The notes below the pieces were generated by a model, which was not told the origin of the DNA, searched no databases, and was given only the letters and a program-made list of their open reading frames with translations. A program made the position numbers and the translations under genes. Shown here piece by piece: positions 52,077 through 61,731 of a stretch of DNA of 64,000 nucleotides (position 1 is the first letter of the stretch; every line of letters starts with the position of its first letter). Origin of the DNA: Bacteroidales bacterium (GTDB lineage: Bacteria; Bacteroidota; Bacteroidia; Bacteroidales; UBA932); NCBI GenBank assembly GCA_017445015.1, contig JAFSVL010000028.1, positions 62,001 to 126,000 of the forward strand, given 5' to 3'.

Positions 52077-54395
52077 ATGCCAAAACTCAGACTGACAGCG
52101 CTGTTCATCGCGCTTCTGACCTTCCTGACGGCTGCCGCACAGACGCCCAGGAAGACGGTCCGCGGTATCGTTACCGACGAGGACGGCCCGGTGCCCGGGG
52201 CGTCCGTAGTCATCAAGGGTACCACCACGGGGACCGTTACGGACATGGACGGGAAATATGCCATCGACATCCCGTCGAACAACACGGTCCTGGTCTTTTC
52301 CAGCCTCGGATACGGGAACGTGGAAATGCCCGTCGGCAACCAGCGGGAAATCAATGTCAAACTCTCCGTCGATGCCACGGTGCTTGACGACGTGGTGGTC
52401 GTGGGTTACGGAACGCAGGCGAAATCGCACCTCACCGGCTCCATCTCAAAAATCGGCGGGGACGGCTCCTTTGTGGATATGCCCGTCTCCGACGTAACCA
52501 CCGCCCTCCAGGGCCAGGTTGCCGGACTCACCATCTCCAACACCACATCGGAAGTCGGCGTGACCCCTTCGATCCGCGTCCGCGGCACCGGGTCCATTTC
52601 CGCGGACAGCAGCCCGCTCATCATCATCGACGGCTACCCTGTCCCGGACGGCCTTTCCACGGTGAACGCATCGGATATCAAGTCCATTGAAATCCTGAAG
52701 GATGCCGCTTCGGCCGCCATCTACGGATCGCGCGCCGCCAACGGCGTCATCATGGTGACCACCAAGAGCGGAAAGGCCGACGAGCCCCACTACTCGGTAA
52801 AGGTTTACCAAGGCATCAAGCGGGCCTACCAGCTGCACGACATCATCAGCGCGACGGACTATCTGCGCCTGCAGGAGTTTGAGGAATCCGTGGGAGGTCC
52901 CGCCGTAAAAGGCCAGGACCGCGCCGCCGCCTGGATTGAGCGGAATATCGGCGCCACGGACTGGCAGCGGGAGGGCCTGCGCGACTTCGCCGGCATCACC
53001 AACGCCCAATTCACCGTTTCCGGCGGACGCAAGGCCATGCGCTACTACACTTCCGCCGCCTATACCAGGGACCAGGGTATCATGCTCCAGAACTCCGTGC
53101 AGAAAATCCAGTTCCGCACGAAAATGGACGTGGACCTTTCCAGGCACTTCAGTTTCGGGTACAACATTTCCGCCAGTTACCAGAAGACCGAGCGGCCGAT
53201 GAACAACTTCATCGATTTCTACCGCACGCCTTCCTTCCTGCCGGTCATGCATAACGACTGGACGACCGCCTTTACCGGAGGATATACGGGATATGCGCGC
53301 GGAAGCCACTTCAACAGCATCACCACCCCTACCGGGACCGAAGATGCCTACGGCAATCCCGGCTGGGACCGCAACGTAAGCCCGTTCAATTCCGCCAACA
53401 ACAACCCCAAGAGCATCATGGCCAATACCGAGCGCTGGGGCGAGTCGTTCAGCGGACTGGGCAACGTCTATCTGGAAATCAACATCGTCAAGGGCTTGAA
53501 ATTCAAGACCTCAAACGGATTCAACGTGCGCTACGCACCTTCCTACACCTATGAGAACGCAAACGCGCGCAAGGACGGCAATCCGAGCACGGCGACCTTC
53601 AACAGCCTCCTCTATGTCGATCTGCTCAGCGAGAACACCCTCACCTACAATCTCGTGAAGGGCCGCCACAAACTGGACCTGCTGGCCGGCTATACCATCG
53701 AGAATACGCGCGTGCAGCGGGTTTCTCTCGAAGGAAGCGGCTTCCCCACCGACGACATCCACACCCTGAATGCCGCGACGATTTTTACGCTGGCCTCTGA
53801 AAACAACGGCAACGGCGCCGGAACCGGCACTTTCCGCTACCCCGACAAGATCCTTGAATCCGCACTTGCCAGGGCAAGTTACAGTTATGCCGACAAATAT
53901 CTGATTTCGGCTTCCATCCGTCTGGACCGCTCTTCCCTTTTCACGGAAGGCCACCGCAATGCCTGGTTCCCCTCGGTATCGGCGGGATGGAGAATTTCCC
54001 AGGAGCCGTGGATGCAGCATGTGGGCTGGATCAACACCCTGAAACTCAGGGCATCCTACGGTGTCACGGGAAACAACAACGTGGACTACTGGTCCGCCCT
54101 GGAAGTACTCGGAGGTGCGAATTACGCCTTCGGCAGCGGCAATGGAACGCTCGCCACCGGAACCGCCAACATCTCCAGCACCCTGGCCAATCCCAATATC
54201 ACCTGGGAGCAGACCGATGAATTCAACGTCGGTATCGACTTCAGCGTTCTCAAAGACAGGATCAACCTGACCCTGGACGGATACTATTCCATCACCCGGG
54301 CCCTCCTGTTCCAGCAGCCGACGCAGTCGTTCACCGGATTCACCCATTACTGGAACAATATCGGCCGCGTGCGCAACGCCGGCGTCGAAATCTAG
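52077..54395 (+). CDS. SusC-type TonB-dependent receptor of the alginate locus, N-terminal 772 residues (interrupted by TAG)
   Basis: The outer-membrane importer for oligosaccharides. Signal peptide (TFLTAAAQTP), regulatory-like domain (TVRGIVTDEDGPVPGASVVI), TonB-linked motif (LDDVVVVGYGTQAKSHLTGS), plug (LQGQVAGLTISNTTSEVGVT, IIIDGYPVPDG, SIEILKDAASAAIYGSRAAN) and most of the barrel are intact. The frame stops at TAG (54393-54395) within RVRNAGVEI-stop-LNTLNIKKREF, a conserved barrel segment, and goes on at once in the same frame to the normal C-terminus. The full protein would have 1047 residues, the usual SusC size. A single change (for example to TCG, Ser) would repair it. This is either a recent nonsense mutation or a sequence error. 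Confidence 0.85.
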   Translation: MPKLRLTALFIALLTFLTAAAQTPRKTVRGIVTDEDGPVPGASVVIKGTTTGTVTDMDGKYAIDIPSNNTVLVFSSLGYGNVEMPVGNQREINVKLSVDATVLDDVVVVGYGTQAKSHLTGSISKIGGDGSFVDMPVSDVTTALQGQVAGLTISNTTSEVGVTPSIRVRGTGSISADSSPLIIIDGYPVPDGLSTVNASDIKSIEILKDAASAAIYGSRAANGVIMVTTKSGKADEPHYSVKVYQGIKRAYQLHDIISATDYLRLQEFEESVGGPAVKGQDRAAAWIERNIGATDWQREGLRDFAGITNAQFTVSGGRKAMRYYTSAAYTRDQGIMLQNSVQKIQFRTKMDVDLSRHFSFGYNISASYQKTERPMNNFIDFYRTPSFLPVMHNDWTTAFTGGYTGYARGSHFNSITTPTGTEDAYGNPGWDRNVSPFNSANNNPKSIMANTERWGESFSGLGNVYLEINIVKGLKFKTSNGFNVRYAPSYTYENANARKDGNPSTATFNSLLYVDLLSENTLTYNLVKGRHKLDLLAGYTIENTRVQRVSLEGSGFPTDDIHTLNAATIFTLASENNGNGAGTGTFRYPDKILESALARASYSYADKYLISASIRLDRSSLFTEGHRNAWFPSVSAGWRISQEPWMQHVGWINTLKLRASYGVTGNNNVDYWSALEVLGGANYAFGSGNGTLATGTANISSTLANPNITWEQTDEFNVGIDFSVLKDRINLTLDGYYSITRALLFQQPTQSFTGFTHYWNNIGRVRNAGVEI

Positions 54396-55220
54396 TTGAA
54401 TACGCTCAACATCAAGAAACGCGAATTCAGCTGGGGCACGGACATCAACTTCTCGCTCTCCCGCAACAGACTTCTCGAAATCGGCGGGGAGAGCAACAAG
54501 ATCACCCAGGGAGAACGCAATGAGAATTACATTGCGCAGGTGGGCGAACCGCTTATCCAGTATTACGGCTTCAAGACCCTGGGCGTGTGGAACAGCCTGG
54601 CGGAAATCCAGGCCAATCCCCACTTCGCCAATGATGTCCCGGGAGGGCTCAGGATATGGGATGCCAACGGAGACGGGAAACTGGACGACAACGACCGCGT
54701 CCCCCTCGGCAACCCCTACCCCATGTTCACCTATGGCATGACCAACACCTTTAAATATAAGGGCCTGGACATTACCTTCCTCATCCAGGGCGTGCAGGGC
54801 GTGACGGTCTTCAACGGGGACGTGTTCTACAACGAAACGCACAAATACAACGCCGCATACCTAAAGGACCGCTGGGTGAGCGAAGAACACCCCGGAAACG
54901 GGCGCGTGCCTTACGGCAAGAACGGCTACGACATCATGTTCACCGACTATCCGCTCCAGGACGGCTCCTATGTCTGCCTCCGCAACGCGACTGTCGGATA
55001 CACCTTCAACAGCAAGGTCTTCAAGGGTAAACTCGGAGGCCTGCGGCTCTACCTCACCGGGAACAACCTGGCTTACATCTGGGCTCCGGATTACAAGGGC
55101 GTGAATCCCGAATCCCGCTACACCGGCGGAGTCTATTCCTCGCCGATGATCTCAGGCTACCAGAGGGGCGGATTCCCTATCACCTCCACCTACACTTTCG
55201 GAATCGACGTGAAATTCTAA
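54396..55220 (+). pseudogene. C-terminal part of the alginate SusC, after the in-frame TAG
   Basis: This frame begins with TTG directly after the TAG and carries the last barrel strands of the receptor: NTLNIKKREFSWGTDINFSL, a PYPMFTYGMTNTFKYKGLDI strand pair, and the C-terminal SNPxx-like end ITSTYTFGIDVKF. It has no signal peptide and cannot fold into a receptor alone. It is followed after 12 nt by susD. Confidence 0.8.
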
Positions 55221-55232
55221 ATCTGAACCGAG

Positions 55233-56741
55233 ATGAAAAGATATATCTTCATTCTGACAGTCTTTGCGGCGATTGCCTCTTCCTGCAATCTTGACAAGGC
55301 ACCCTACTCCGAGGTTGCGGCAACCGTTTACGTAAAAGACGCTTCTTCCGTAAACAATCTCGTGACAGGTGTTTACAACGGACTGTACGACGTACTCTAC
55401 AACGAATGGGCGATGACGGACCTGCGCAGCGACAACGTGCGCATGCGGGGCACCGGCTCCACGTCCTCCGACACGAAACTGATCGAGCAGCTCGACCAGA
55501 ATGTGGTCCTCACGGCCAATGCCTGGGTCCAGGATTACTGGGATGCCTCCTATGTCGTAATCAACAGGGCCAACAACGTACTGGAGAATCTCGGCGTCGT
55601 GGATGACGAGGTGCTGCACGCCCGCTTCGAAGGAGAAGCCCGGTTCCTCCGCGCATGGATGTATTTCAACCTCGTGCGCCTCTGGGGTCCGGTTTTCATC
55701 GTGGAAAAGAAGACCGGGGCCGACGAAGCCCGGCACATGCAGCGCAGCCCGGCCGAAACGGTCTGGGATTTCATCGAAAAGGACCTTGAGGCCGTTGTGG
55801 ACGGGGGACTCCTTCCCGCAGCCGTCCCCGCCTCCGAGACCGGACGTGCCGACCTCAAGACCGCAAAGGCGATGCTCGCCAAGGTTTATGCCACCCGCTA
55901 TAAGCCCGGAGATGACAAATACGCGCTCGGACTGAAACTTCTCGGCGAAGTACTCGAAGAATGCGGAAATCCCATGAGCGGTGCGGCGCTGGTGCCCTAT
56001 GCGGAGATTTTCGACACTGGAAATGAGTACAATCCGGAAATCATCTTCGCCGTCCGCTACCGCAGCGGGAAACTGGGCATCGGCTCCCCCTTCACCACGC
56101 TCTACGCCCCCATCAACAATGGAGGAAACGTGGCCGTCGGGGCTCCCAAGCACTACAATTATCCTTCCGACAACCTGATCGCCGCCTTCAATGCGGGCGG
56201 CACCGACCTGCGCAAGGATGTCTGCCTGCGGGAGACTTACTATAACAACACCACGGGACTGTGGGTGGAAGGCGCAAACGGGCGCTACTGCAACAAATTC
56301 ATCGACCCCGCCATGACCAGCGAGTTTGATGCGGAGAACGATTTTCCCGTCATCCGCCTTGCGGACGTCATGCTGCTCTGGGCCGAGATGAGCAACGAGA
56401 TTTCCGGTCCCGGCGCAGACGCCCTGGCCCGGCTCAACGCCGTCAGGGAGAGGGCCGGCATTGCCCCGTACAGCACGGACCAGCTCGCCTCGAAGTACCT
56501 CTTCCGCCAGGCCGTACGGAACGAACGCCGCCTCGAACTGGCCTTTGAGAATCAGCGCTGGATGGACCTGATGCGCTGGGGCGTGGCCGTAGCGACCGTC
56601 AATGCCTACCTCGAATCGGAAGCCTTCTACGCCGGATACGACTATATCGTAAATCCGATCTCGGAATGGCAGACGCTGCTTCCCATTCCCGTTTCAGTAA
56701 CGAACATCAACAAAACCGTGGCCCAGAATCCCGGATATTAG
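55233..56741 (+). CDS. SusD/RagB lipoprotein of the alginate locus
   Basis: A 502-residue surface lipoprotein (lipobox IASSC) that partners the SusC upstream. Family signatures are YSEVAATVYVKDASSVNNLV, YVVINRANNVLENL, RFEGEARFLRAWMYFNLVRL followed by WGPV, TAKAMLAKVYATRY, FRQAVRNERRLELAFENQRW and MDLMRWG. The end PISEWQTLLPIPVSVTNIN plus NPGY is the typical SusD C-terminus. Length is normal. It should bind alginate oligosaccharides at the cell surface, judged from the PL6/PL17 genes downstream. Confidence 0.93.
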   Translation: MKRYIFILTVFAAIASSCNLDKAPYSEVAATVYVKDASSVNNLVTGVYNGLYDVLYNEWAMTDLRSDNVRMRGTGSTSSDTKLIEQLDQNVVLTANAWVQDYWDASYVVINRANNVLENLGVVDDEVLHARFEGEARFLRAWMYFNLVRLWGPVFIVEKKTGADEARHMQRSPAETVWDFIEKDLEAVVDGGLLPAAVPASETGRADLKTAKAMLAKVYATRYKPGDDKYALGLKLLGEVLEECGNPMSGAALVPYAEIFDTGNEYNPEIIFAVRYRSGKLGIGSPFTTLYAPINNGGNVAVGAPKHYNYPSDNLIAAFNAGGTDLRKDVCLRETYYNNTTGLWVEGANGRYCNKFIDPAMTSEFDAENDFPVIRLADVMLLWAEMSNEISGPGADALARLNAVRERAGIAPYSTDQLASKYLFRQAVRNERRLELAFENQRWMDLMRWGVAVATVNAYLESEAFYAGYDYIVNPISEWQTLLPIPVSVTNINKTVAQNPGY

Positions 56742-56760
56742 ACCTATAAGTTTGAACACC

Positions 56761-58467
56761 ATGAAAGCATATAGCTATCTGTACGGCGCGGCCGCCATGC
56801 TTGGAATCTTCTTCAGCCTGAGTTCCTGCGAGGACCTCAGCATAGACGAAGTTTCCGACGCCGCCCCGACCATCAGTTCGTTCAGCCCCCTGTCCGGCCC
56901 CGCCGGGTCCGTGATTGTCATTACAGGGGAACACCTGAATGCGGTAAACAAGGCCGAAATCGGCGGAGTCGAGGTGGAAATATCGGAAAAGGTTTCCCCT
57001 TCCCGGCTCTCCGTAAGGGTCGGAAAGGATGTTACGTCCGGAAGAATCACCCTGTATAACAGTATCGGCAGCGGCGTGTCCGAGGCCTCGTTCACCTGCA
57101 CCCTCGTCGTTCCCTCACTCACCGCAAGCCTGCTTCAGGCGAGCGCGGAGATGGGCGAGGAAATCCTGGTGGCCGGGACCGGACTCGGCGCGGTCACTTC
57201 CGTCCGCTTTACCTCCGACGGATATGAAAACGGCCATGAGGCAACGATCATTTCCGCAACCGACGAAGAACTGGTCCTGAAGGTCCCTTACGTCGAAGGG
57301 ACCGCGGCACGTATCACGCTCGGCTACTTCGACGGCAGCGCCACCGTCTATACCCCGCTGGCGGAAGCGCCGTCCATCGAGGTCATCAAATATGTCCCGA
57401 AATTCGATGCGGTGACGCTCGGGCGCACCGCCGTCGGCAAGAGCGTCACCCTTACGGGAGAGAACCTCGGGAACATTGAAAAGGTCATGGTGGGCGACTG
57501 GGAAGCCGTATTCTTCAAGGAGAGCGGCAAACTCAGTTTCACCGTACCGGCCGGAGATTTCCAGGACGGAAACACGTCAGTACCCCTTACCGTGTGGTTC
57601 TTTGCAGGCAACGAATCCATCGTGATCGCCGAGGATTTCACCGTATTCGTTCCCTTCGTCAAGTTCTGGGAGAATGTGATTGTATGGGCCCAGGGACGTA
57701 CGGAGAAGAATGAATACGTCTCCTTCTTCTCCCCCGAAAACGGGAAGGCCTACGAAAACGCGAAATGGAAGGATGTGCTGGATCCCGTTGCACTCAAATA
57801 CACGAATTCCCAGTGGAATGAAGCCAACAATCCCAAGCCCGGCGTAGTGAGTGACGAGGAATACGATTCCGTACTTCCCTACTTCTTCATTTCCGCGGTC
57901 AGCGGCAATGTCCTGCAGCTCAACTCCCCGGCCAATTCCAACAGCCAGCTCAAGAATTTCTTCATCAGTTTCAGTGGCACGCCGGCCAATGATTACCGCG
58001 TGCCCGGCGGGAACACGACGCTCCCCGGCACGCCGATCCTGGCGTTCCGCTACCTCAACCCCGAGGCGTCGTCGGTCGCCGAGCGCGACCTGGTGGCGAA
58101 GGTAAAGGCCGGTGAAATCGAAAACATCAACGAAGCGCTCTTCCCTGTCAACGTGGAAGAGAATACGATTGCCGGAATCTCCGTATCTTCCTTTGCCGGA
58201 GGCCTGAAGTCCAGTGCCTGGTGCGATCACCAGACTGAAAAACTGGTCGATGAGGACGGCTACAAGCCGGATGCGGTGCTGCTGGTGGCCTACTACCGCA
58301 ACAACGGTTATATAAAGAGTAATCCCGCCGCCAATATCAAACGGCTTGGCATACTCCATATTACCGGCATCGACTGGGGCGTTTACAACAACAGCAACTA
58401 CGGCGGCTCCAGGATAAGCTTCAACTGCTACTGGCAGAAGTATGATTACGATTATACCAAGATTTGA
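56761..58467 (+). CDS. IPT/TIG-domain surface glycan-binding lipoprotein 1
   Basis: A 568-residue lipoprotein (lipobox SLSSC). Three IPT/TIG beta-sandwich domains follow one another: ISSFSPLSGPAGSVIVITGE, then LQASAEMGEEILVAGTGLG, then FDAVTLGRTAVGKSVTLTGE. The C-terminal 270 residues form a separate domain (YFFISAVSGNVLQLNSPANS, SQLKNFF, LPGTPILAFRYL) that has a relative in the next gene and is the likely glycan-binding part. This is the position and build of a SusE/F-like surface glycan-binding protein. I start at the ATG at 56761; a TTG three codons earlier is less likely. The next gene starts 1 nt after its stop. Confidence 0.82.
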   Translation: MKAYSYLYGAAAMLGIFFSLSSCEDLSIDEVSDAAPTISSFSPLSGPAGSVIVITGEHLNAVNKAEIGGVEVEISEKVSPSRLSVRVGKDVTSGRITLYNSIGSGVSEASFTCTLVVPSLTASLLQASAEMGEEILVAGTGLGAVTSVRFTSDGYENGHEATIISATDEELVLKVPYVEGTAARITLGYFDGSATVYTPLAEAPSIEVIKYVPKFDAVTLGRTAVGKSVTLTGENLGNIEKVMVGDWEAVFFKESGKLSFTVPAGDFQDGNTSVPLTVWFFAGNESIVIAEDFTVFVPFVKFWENVIVWAQGRTEKNEYVSFFSPENGKAYENAKWKDVLDPVALKYTNSQWNEANNPKPGVVSDEEYDSVLPYFFISAVSGNVLQLNSPANSNSQLKNFFISFSGTPANDYRVPGGNTTLPGTPILAFRYLNPEASSVAERDLVAKVKAGEIENINEALFPVNVEENTIAGISVSSFAGGLKSSAWCDHQTEKLVDEDGYKPDAVLLVAYYRNNGYIKSNPAANIKRLGILHITGIDWGVYNNSNYGGSRISFNCYWQKYDYDYTKI

Positions 58468-58468
58468 C

Positions 58469-60385
58469 ATGAAACGCATATTTTCAATACAGGCCGCCTG
58501 TGCGGCATTGCTGCTTGCGGTCTGCTGCACCCCCCAGGGCCGGGAAATCAAAAATACCCCTGCCGTAAACGTCACCACGGAGGTGCTGAGTCCCAATACG
58601 AACGAGAGCGGAACCGTGCGGGCATATACCGGCACCACGGTCACGATGAAGGGCGTGAACCTGGACAAGGCGGGCAAGGTGACCCTGAATGAAACGGAAG
58701 CCGAAATCGCATTACAGGAATTCAAGACCCTGAGTTTCATCGTGCCGGATCTGGGGCTTCCCCAAAAGGACGATCCCCAGCTGGTGGAACTCCGCGTATA
58801 TGACGCGGACCGGGAAACGGTGGTATTCCTTTATGATTACTTCATCACCGTTCCCGTCACCGACCCGTCCGTCAGCGGCTGGGAGCCGAAGGAAGGGACC
58901 GCAGGGACGGGCATTACCGTCAGCGGACGCAACCTGGACTGCATCACCGCCGTATCCCTGGGCAGCGTGAACATTCCCGCCTCCGATTTCACCGCTCAGG
59001 CAGGCAACGCACTCAGTTTCAACATCCCCGCGATGGCGGTGACGGAAGCGGACACGCAGGTGGGCGCCACCGCCCTCTGGGCCGGCGGCGAAATCCCTTT
59101 CGAGGGAACGTTCAAATACCGGATACCTGTGTTCGAGGCCTATACCCAGACCGCTGCGCTGCACCTCGGCGATGAAATTACCTTCAACGGGCAGAACCTC
59201 GACCTCGTGCAGGCGCTCCTCTGGGGCGACGAGCAGATTCTCATCGTTTCTTCCAGCGCCGCCGCCATCGAAGCCAAGATTCCTTCCGGACTCGCCCTGC
59301 AGGACCCCGCCATTGCGACGAAGGCCCTCACCGCGGTGTACGGAACTCCCGGACAGCAGGCTTCGGTGTGCGCCGGATTCACCATCGACACCACGCCCAT
59401 CGGCCCGGCGGCTCCGATATTCGTTTCCGCGACACCCGCCGACGAGGGTTATGACGGATTCTACCTCGGCCGCGAAGTCGTCGTGCGCGGAGAAAACTTC
59501 GCAAGCATCGAGAAATTTGAACTTGACGGCAAGGAAGTGGAACTCAGTTCCCCCGCCGACGATGTGAAAGCCGCCTTCGTGATTCCCGGCGGCATGGACG
59601 GTTCCGCCGCCCGGGAAATGACGCTCACCGCCATCTGGAACGGAGGCAACAAAGCCGACTTCGGCACCCTCAAGGTACATCCCTTCTATTATACGAAAGG
59701 GCTGCGCATCGGCATCGGTTCCAATTCCAAGAGCACCTATCCCGACTATAACCGCCAGAACGCCTTCCTGCTTCTCAATGAGGGGCGCGTCATCTCGGTT
59801 GACGACTGGTTCAATACCCCGGTCGATGCAGCCGCCGCAAGCGGCAGCAACACCGTGACCTCGTCCAACAAAATCAACGGCAGCAAGGCCGATTACTACG
59901 CCGCCCGGCCCTACCTGTTCGCAACGGCTTCCAGCGCGCACAAACTGGCTTTCCAGAACCCGGCGAACTCCGCCTCCCAGCTGAAGACCCATGTCCTCTC
60001 CAGCAACACCGCCCTGCCTTCCACCTTCGGCACGCCCATCCTGTACATGAAGATTATGGGAGAAGGCGAGCTGAAGACCGCCGTGGCCTCCGGCAGCCTT
60101 GAAGACATCCTGGAAGGTTTCCAGAACGCCTCGACCAGCGCGCCCGCCTTCGGCACGGCCGAGGGCTCGACCTGGGTGAAAGGCAGCGTCATTGCCGTCC
60201 AGTATGTAAAATACGAAGTGGGAGCCACGGGTGGAAAGCCCGCCTCGGCGGACGATGTCATGCGCTCCGGTTACCTGTACATACGCGACATCACCTGCGG
60301 AGACCCCGCCACGGGGCTTGCGCTCGCCAGCCGCGATGGCTATATTGAAATCGACCTCTACTGGTCCCAGGCTTCGGGAGAATGA
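58469..60385 (+). CDS. IPT/TIG-domain surface glycan-binding lipoprotein 2
   Basis: A 638-residue lipoprotein (lipobox LLAVCC). It has about four tandem IPT/TIG-like domains (VSGWEPKEGTAGTGITVSGR, VFEAYTQTAALHLGDEITFN followed by GQNL, and PIFVSATPADEGYDGFYLGR). The C-terminal domain carries LFATASSAHKLAFQNPANSA, SQLKTHV and LPSTFGTPILYMKIMG. The SQLK and GTPIL stretches match the preceding lipoprotein, so the two arose by duplication or share a binding domain. Its stop overlaps the PL6 start (ATGA). The likely role is alginate capture at the cell surface. Confidence 0.8.
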   Translation: MKRIFSIQAACAALLLAVCCTPQGREIKNTPAVNVTTEVLSPNTNESGTVRAYTGTTVTMKGVNLDKAGKVTLNETEAEIALQEFKTLSFIVPDLGLPQKDDPQLVELRVYDADRETVVFLYDYFITVPVTDPSVSGWEPKEGTAGTGITVSGRNLDCITAVSLGSVNIPASDFTAQAGNALSFNIPAMAVTEADTQVGATALWAGGEIPFEGTFKYRIPVFEAYTQTAALHLGDEITFNGQNLDLVQALLWGDEQILIVSSSAAAIEAKIPSGLALQDPAIATKALTAVYGTPGQQASVCAGFTIDTTPIGPAAPIFVSATPADEGYDGFYLGREVVVRGENFASIEKFELDGKEVELSSPADDVKAAFVIPGGMDGSAAREMTLTAIWNGGNKADFGTLKVHPFYYTKGLRIGIGSNSKSTYPDYNRQNAFLLLNEGRVISVDDWFNTPVDAAAASGSNTVTSSNKINGSKADYYAARPYLFATASSAHKLAFQNPANSASQLKTHVLSSNTALPSTFGTPILYMKIMGEGELKTAVASGSLEDILEGFQNASTSAPAFGTAEGSTWVKGSVIAVQYVKYEVGATGGKPASADDVMRSGYLYIRDITCGDPATGLALASRDGYIEIDLYWSQASGE

Positions 60386-61731
60386 CAACTTTACTCAAAA
60401 AATACGCCGCCGTCCTGGCAGGTCTCCTCCTGGGGGCCTGCCAGGATGCCGGTTCCGCAACCCCAGGTCCCCTGCCCGCCGGCGAGAGCGTCATCTCCGT
60501 CAGCGACGCCGTCTCTTTCAAGAAGGCGGTGAGCGGGGCGGTCCCGGGAACGGTCATCGTCTGGGAAGACGGCACCTATGATGCCGTAGCGCTCAAAATG
60601 ACCTGCAACGGGAAGGAAGGCGCCCCGGTTACGCTGAAGGCCCGCACCCCCGGGAAAGTCATCTTTACGGGCGTATCGTCCATCCAGTTGCAGGGCAGCT
60701 GGCTCGTCGCGGAGGGCTTTTGCTTCAAGGGGCTCGACACCTCGGTCAAAGGCTCCGTCCTGACCTTCGCCAAAGGAAGCAGCCACTGCAGGATTTCGGA
60801 CTGCAAAATCGACGGGAGCGGCAGCAAAGCCTCCACCGTCGATACGAAGTGGGTTTCCCTGTACGGGCAGCACAATGAAATTTCCTCCTGCACCTTCATC
60901 GACAAGCGGAACATGGGCTGCCTCATGGTGGTATGGATGGAGGACGGCATTGTCCCCCGCCATATCATCAGGAACAACTATTTCACGCGCCCCTATACCC
61001 ATTACGACGACGCCGGGAAAGCACGCAACGGCCAGGAGGCCCTGCGCATCGGGACCAGTGATTTTTCCATGTCCGACGCCTGCTGCACCGTGAGCGGCAA
61101 CCATTTCCAGCGCTGCAACGGTGAACTGGCTGAAATCATCTCCAACAAGAGTTGCGGAAACCTCTATGAGGGGAACCTTTTCGAAGAAGGGGAAGGCACC
61201 CTGACACTGCGTCACGGGAACAACTGCATCGTCCGCGGGAATTATTTCCTTTCCGGCGGAAAGACGGAAGTCGGCGGAGTGCGGATTATCGGCGAAGGCC
61301 ACCTCGTGGAGAAAAACACGTTCCTGAACCTTACGGGGACGAATTATAAAAGCGCCCTGTGCGTCGTGAAAGGCGAAAGCGAAGCGGCGCTCAACGGATA
61401 CTGGACGGTAAAGGACGCGACGGTCCGGGACAATGTCTTTGTGGACTGCCGCTACGGGCTTTTCGTCAATTACGGCACCCGCTCCACCCAGGACAGCGCA
61501 CCGCAGAATCTCAAAATCCGTGGCAATATTTTTGTTTCGTCCAAATCGTATATGATCCCCGTACAGGTGCTGGAGGGCACCCCCGCCTCCGCCATCCTCT
61601 GGGAGGACAACACCATCTGGGGAGGCAGCGTCAAGGGCGTCAGCCTTGACAAGGCCACGGTGAAGCCGGAGGTGAAGGATGATACGGAAGCCATGTCCGC
61701 CGTAAGGGAAAAAGCCGGAACAAAATGGTAA
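60382..61731 (+). CDS. PL6 family alginate lyase (single domain) lipoprotein
   Basis: A 449-residue lipoprotein (lipobox LLGAC) with the right-handed beta-helix of polysaccharide lyase family 6 (ISVSDAVSFKKAVSGAVPGT at the start). The catalytic pair is clear: K256 in EIISNKSCGNLY and R277 in TLTLRHGNN, 21 residues apart as in chondroitinase B. Also present are ARNGQEALRIGTSDFSMSD, VRGNYFLSGG and GGVRIIGEGHLVEKN. PL6 enzymes cut alginate (or dermatan sulfate) by beta-elimination; with PL17 nearby, alginate is the better guess. It overlaps both neighbours by a few bases. Confidence 0.9.
   Translation: MTTLLKKYAAVLAGLLLGACQDAGSATPGPLPAGESVISVSDAVSFKKAVSGAVPGTVIVWEDGTYDAVALKMTCNGKEGAPVTLKARTPGKVIFTGVSSIQLQGSWLVAEGFCFKGLDTSVKGSVLTFAKGSSHCRISDCKIDGSGSKASTVDTKWVSLYGQHNEISSCTFIDKRNMGCLMVVWMEDGIVPRHIIRNNYFTRPYTHYDDAGKARNGQEALRIGTSDFSMSDACCTVSGNHFQRCNGELAEIISNKSCGNLYEGNLFEEGEGTLTLRHGNNCIVRGNYFLSGGKTEVGGVRIIGEGHLVEKNTFLNLTGTNYKSALCVVKGESEAALNGYWTVKDATVRDNVFVDCRYGLFVNYGTRSTQDSAPQNLKIRGNIFVSSKSYMIPVQVLEGTPASAILWEDNTIWGGSVKGVSLDKATVKPEVKDDTEAMSAVREKAGTKW

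Noticed and set aside
44098..54395. Reassignment of TAG to an amino acid, given two in-frame TAG codons
   Set aside because: glmS ends with TAG exactly after its canonical C-terminus, and rlmI and both large GLUG genes also end sensibly at TAG. TAG is therefore a working stop codon in this genome.
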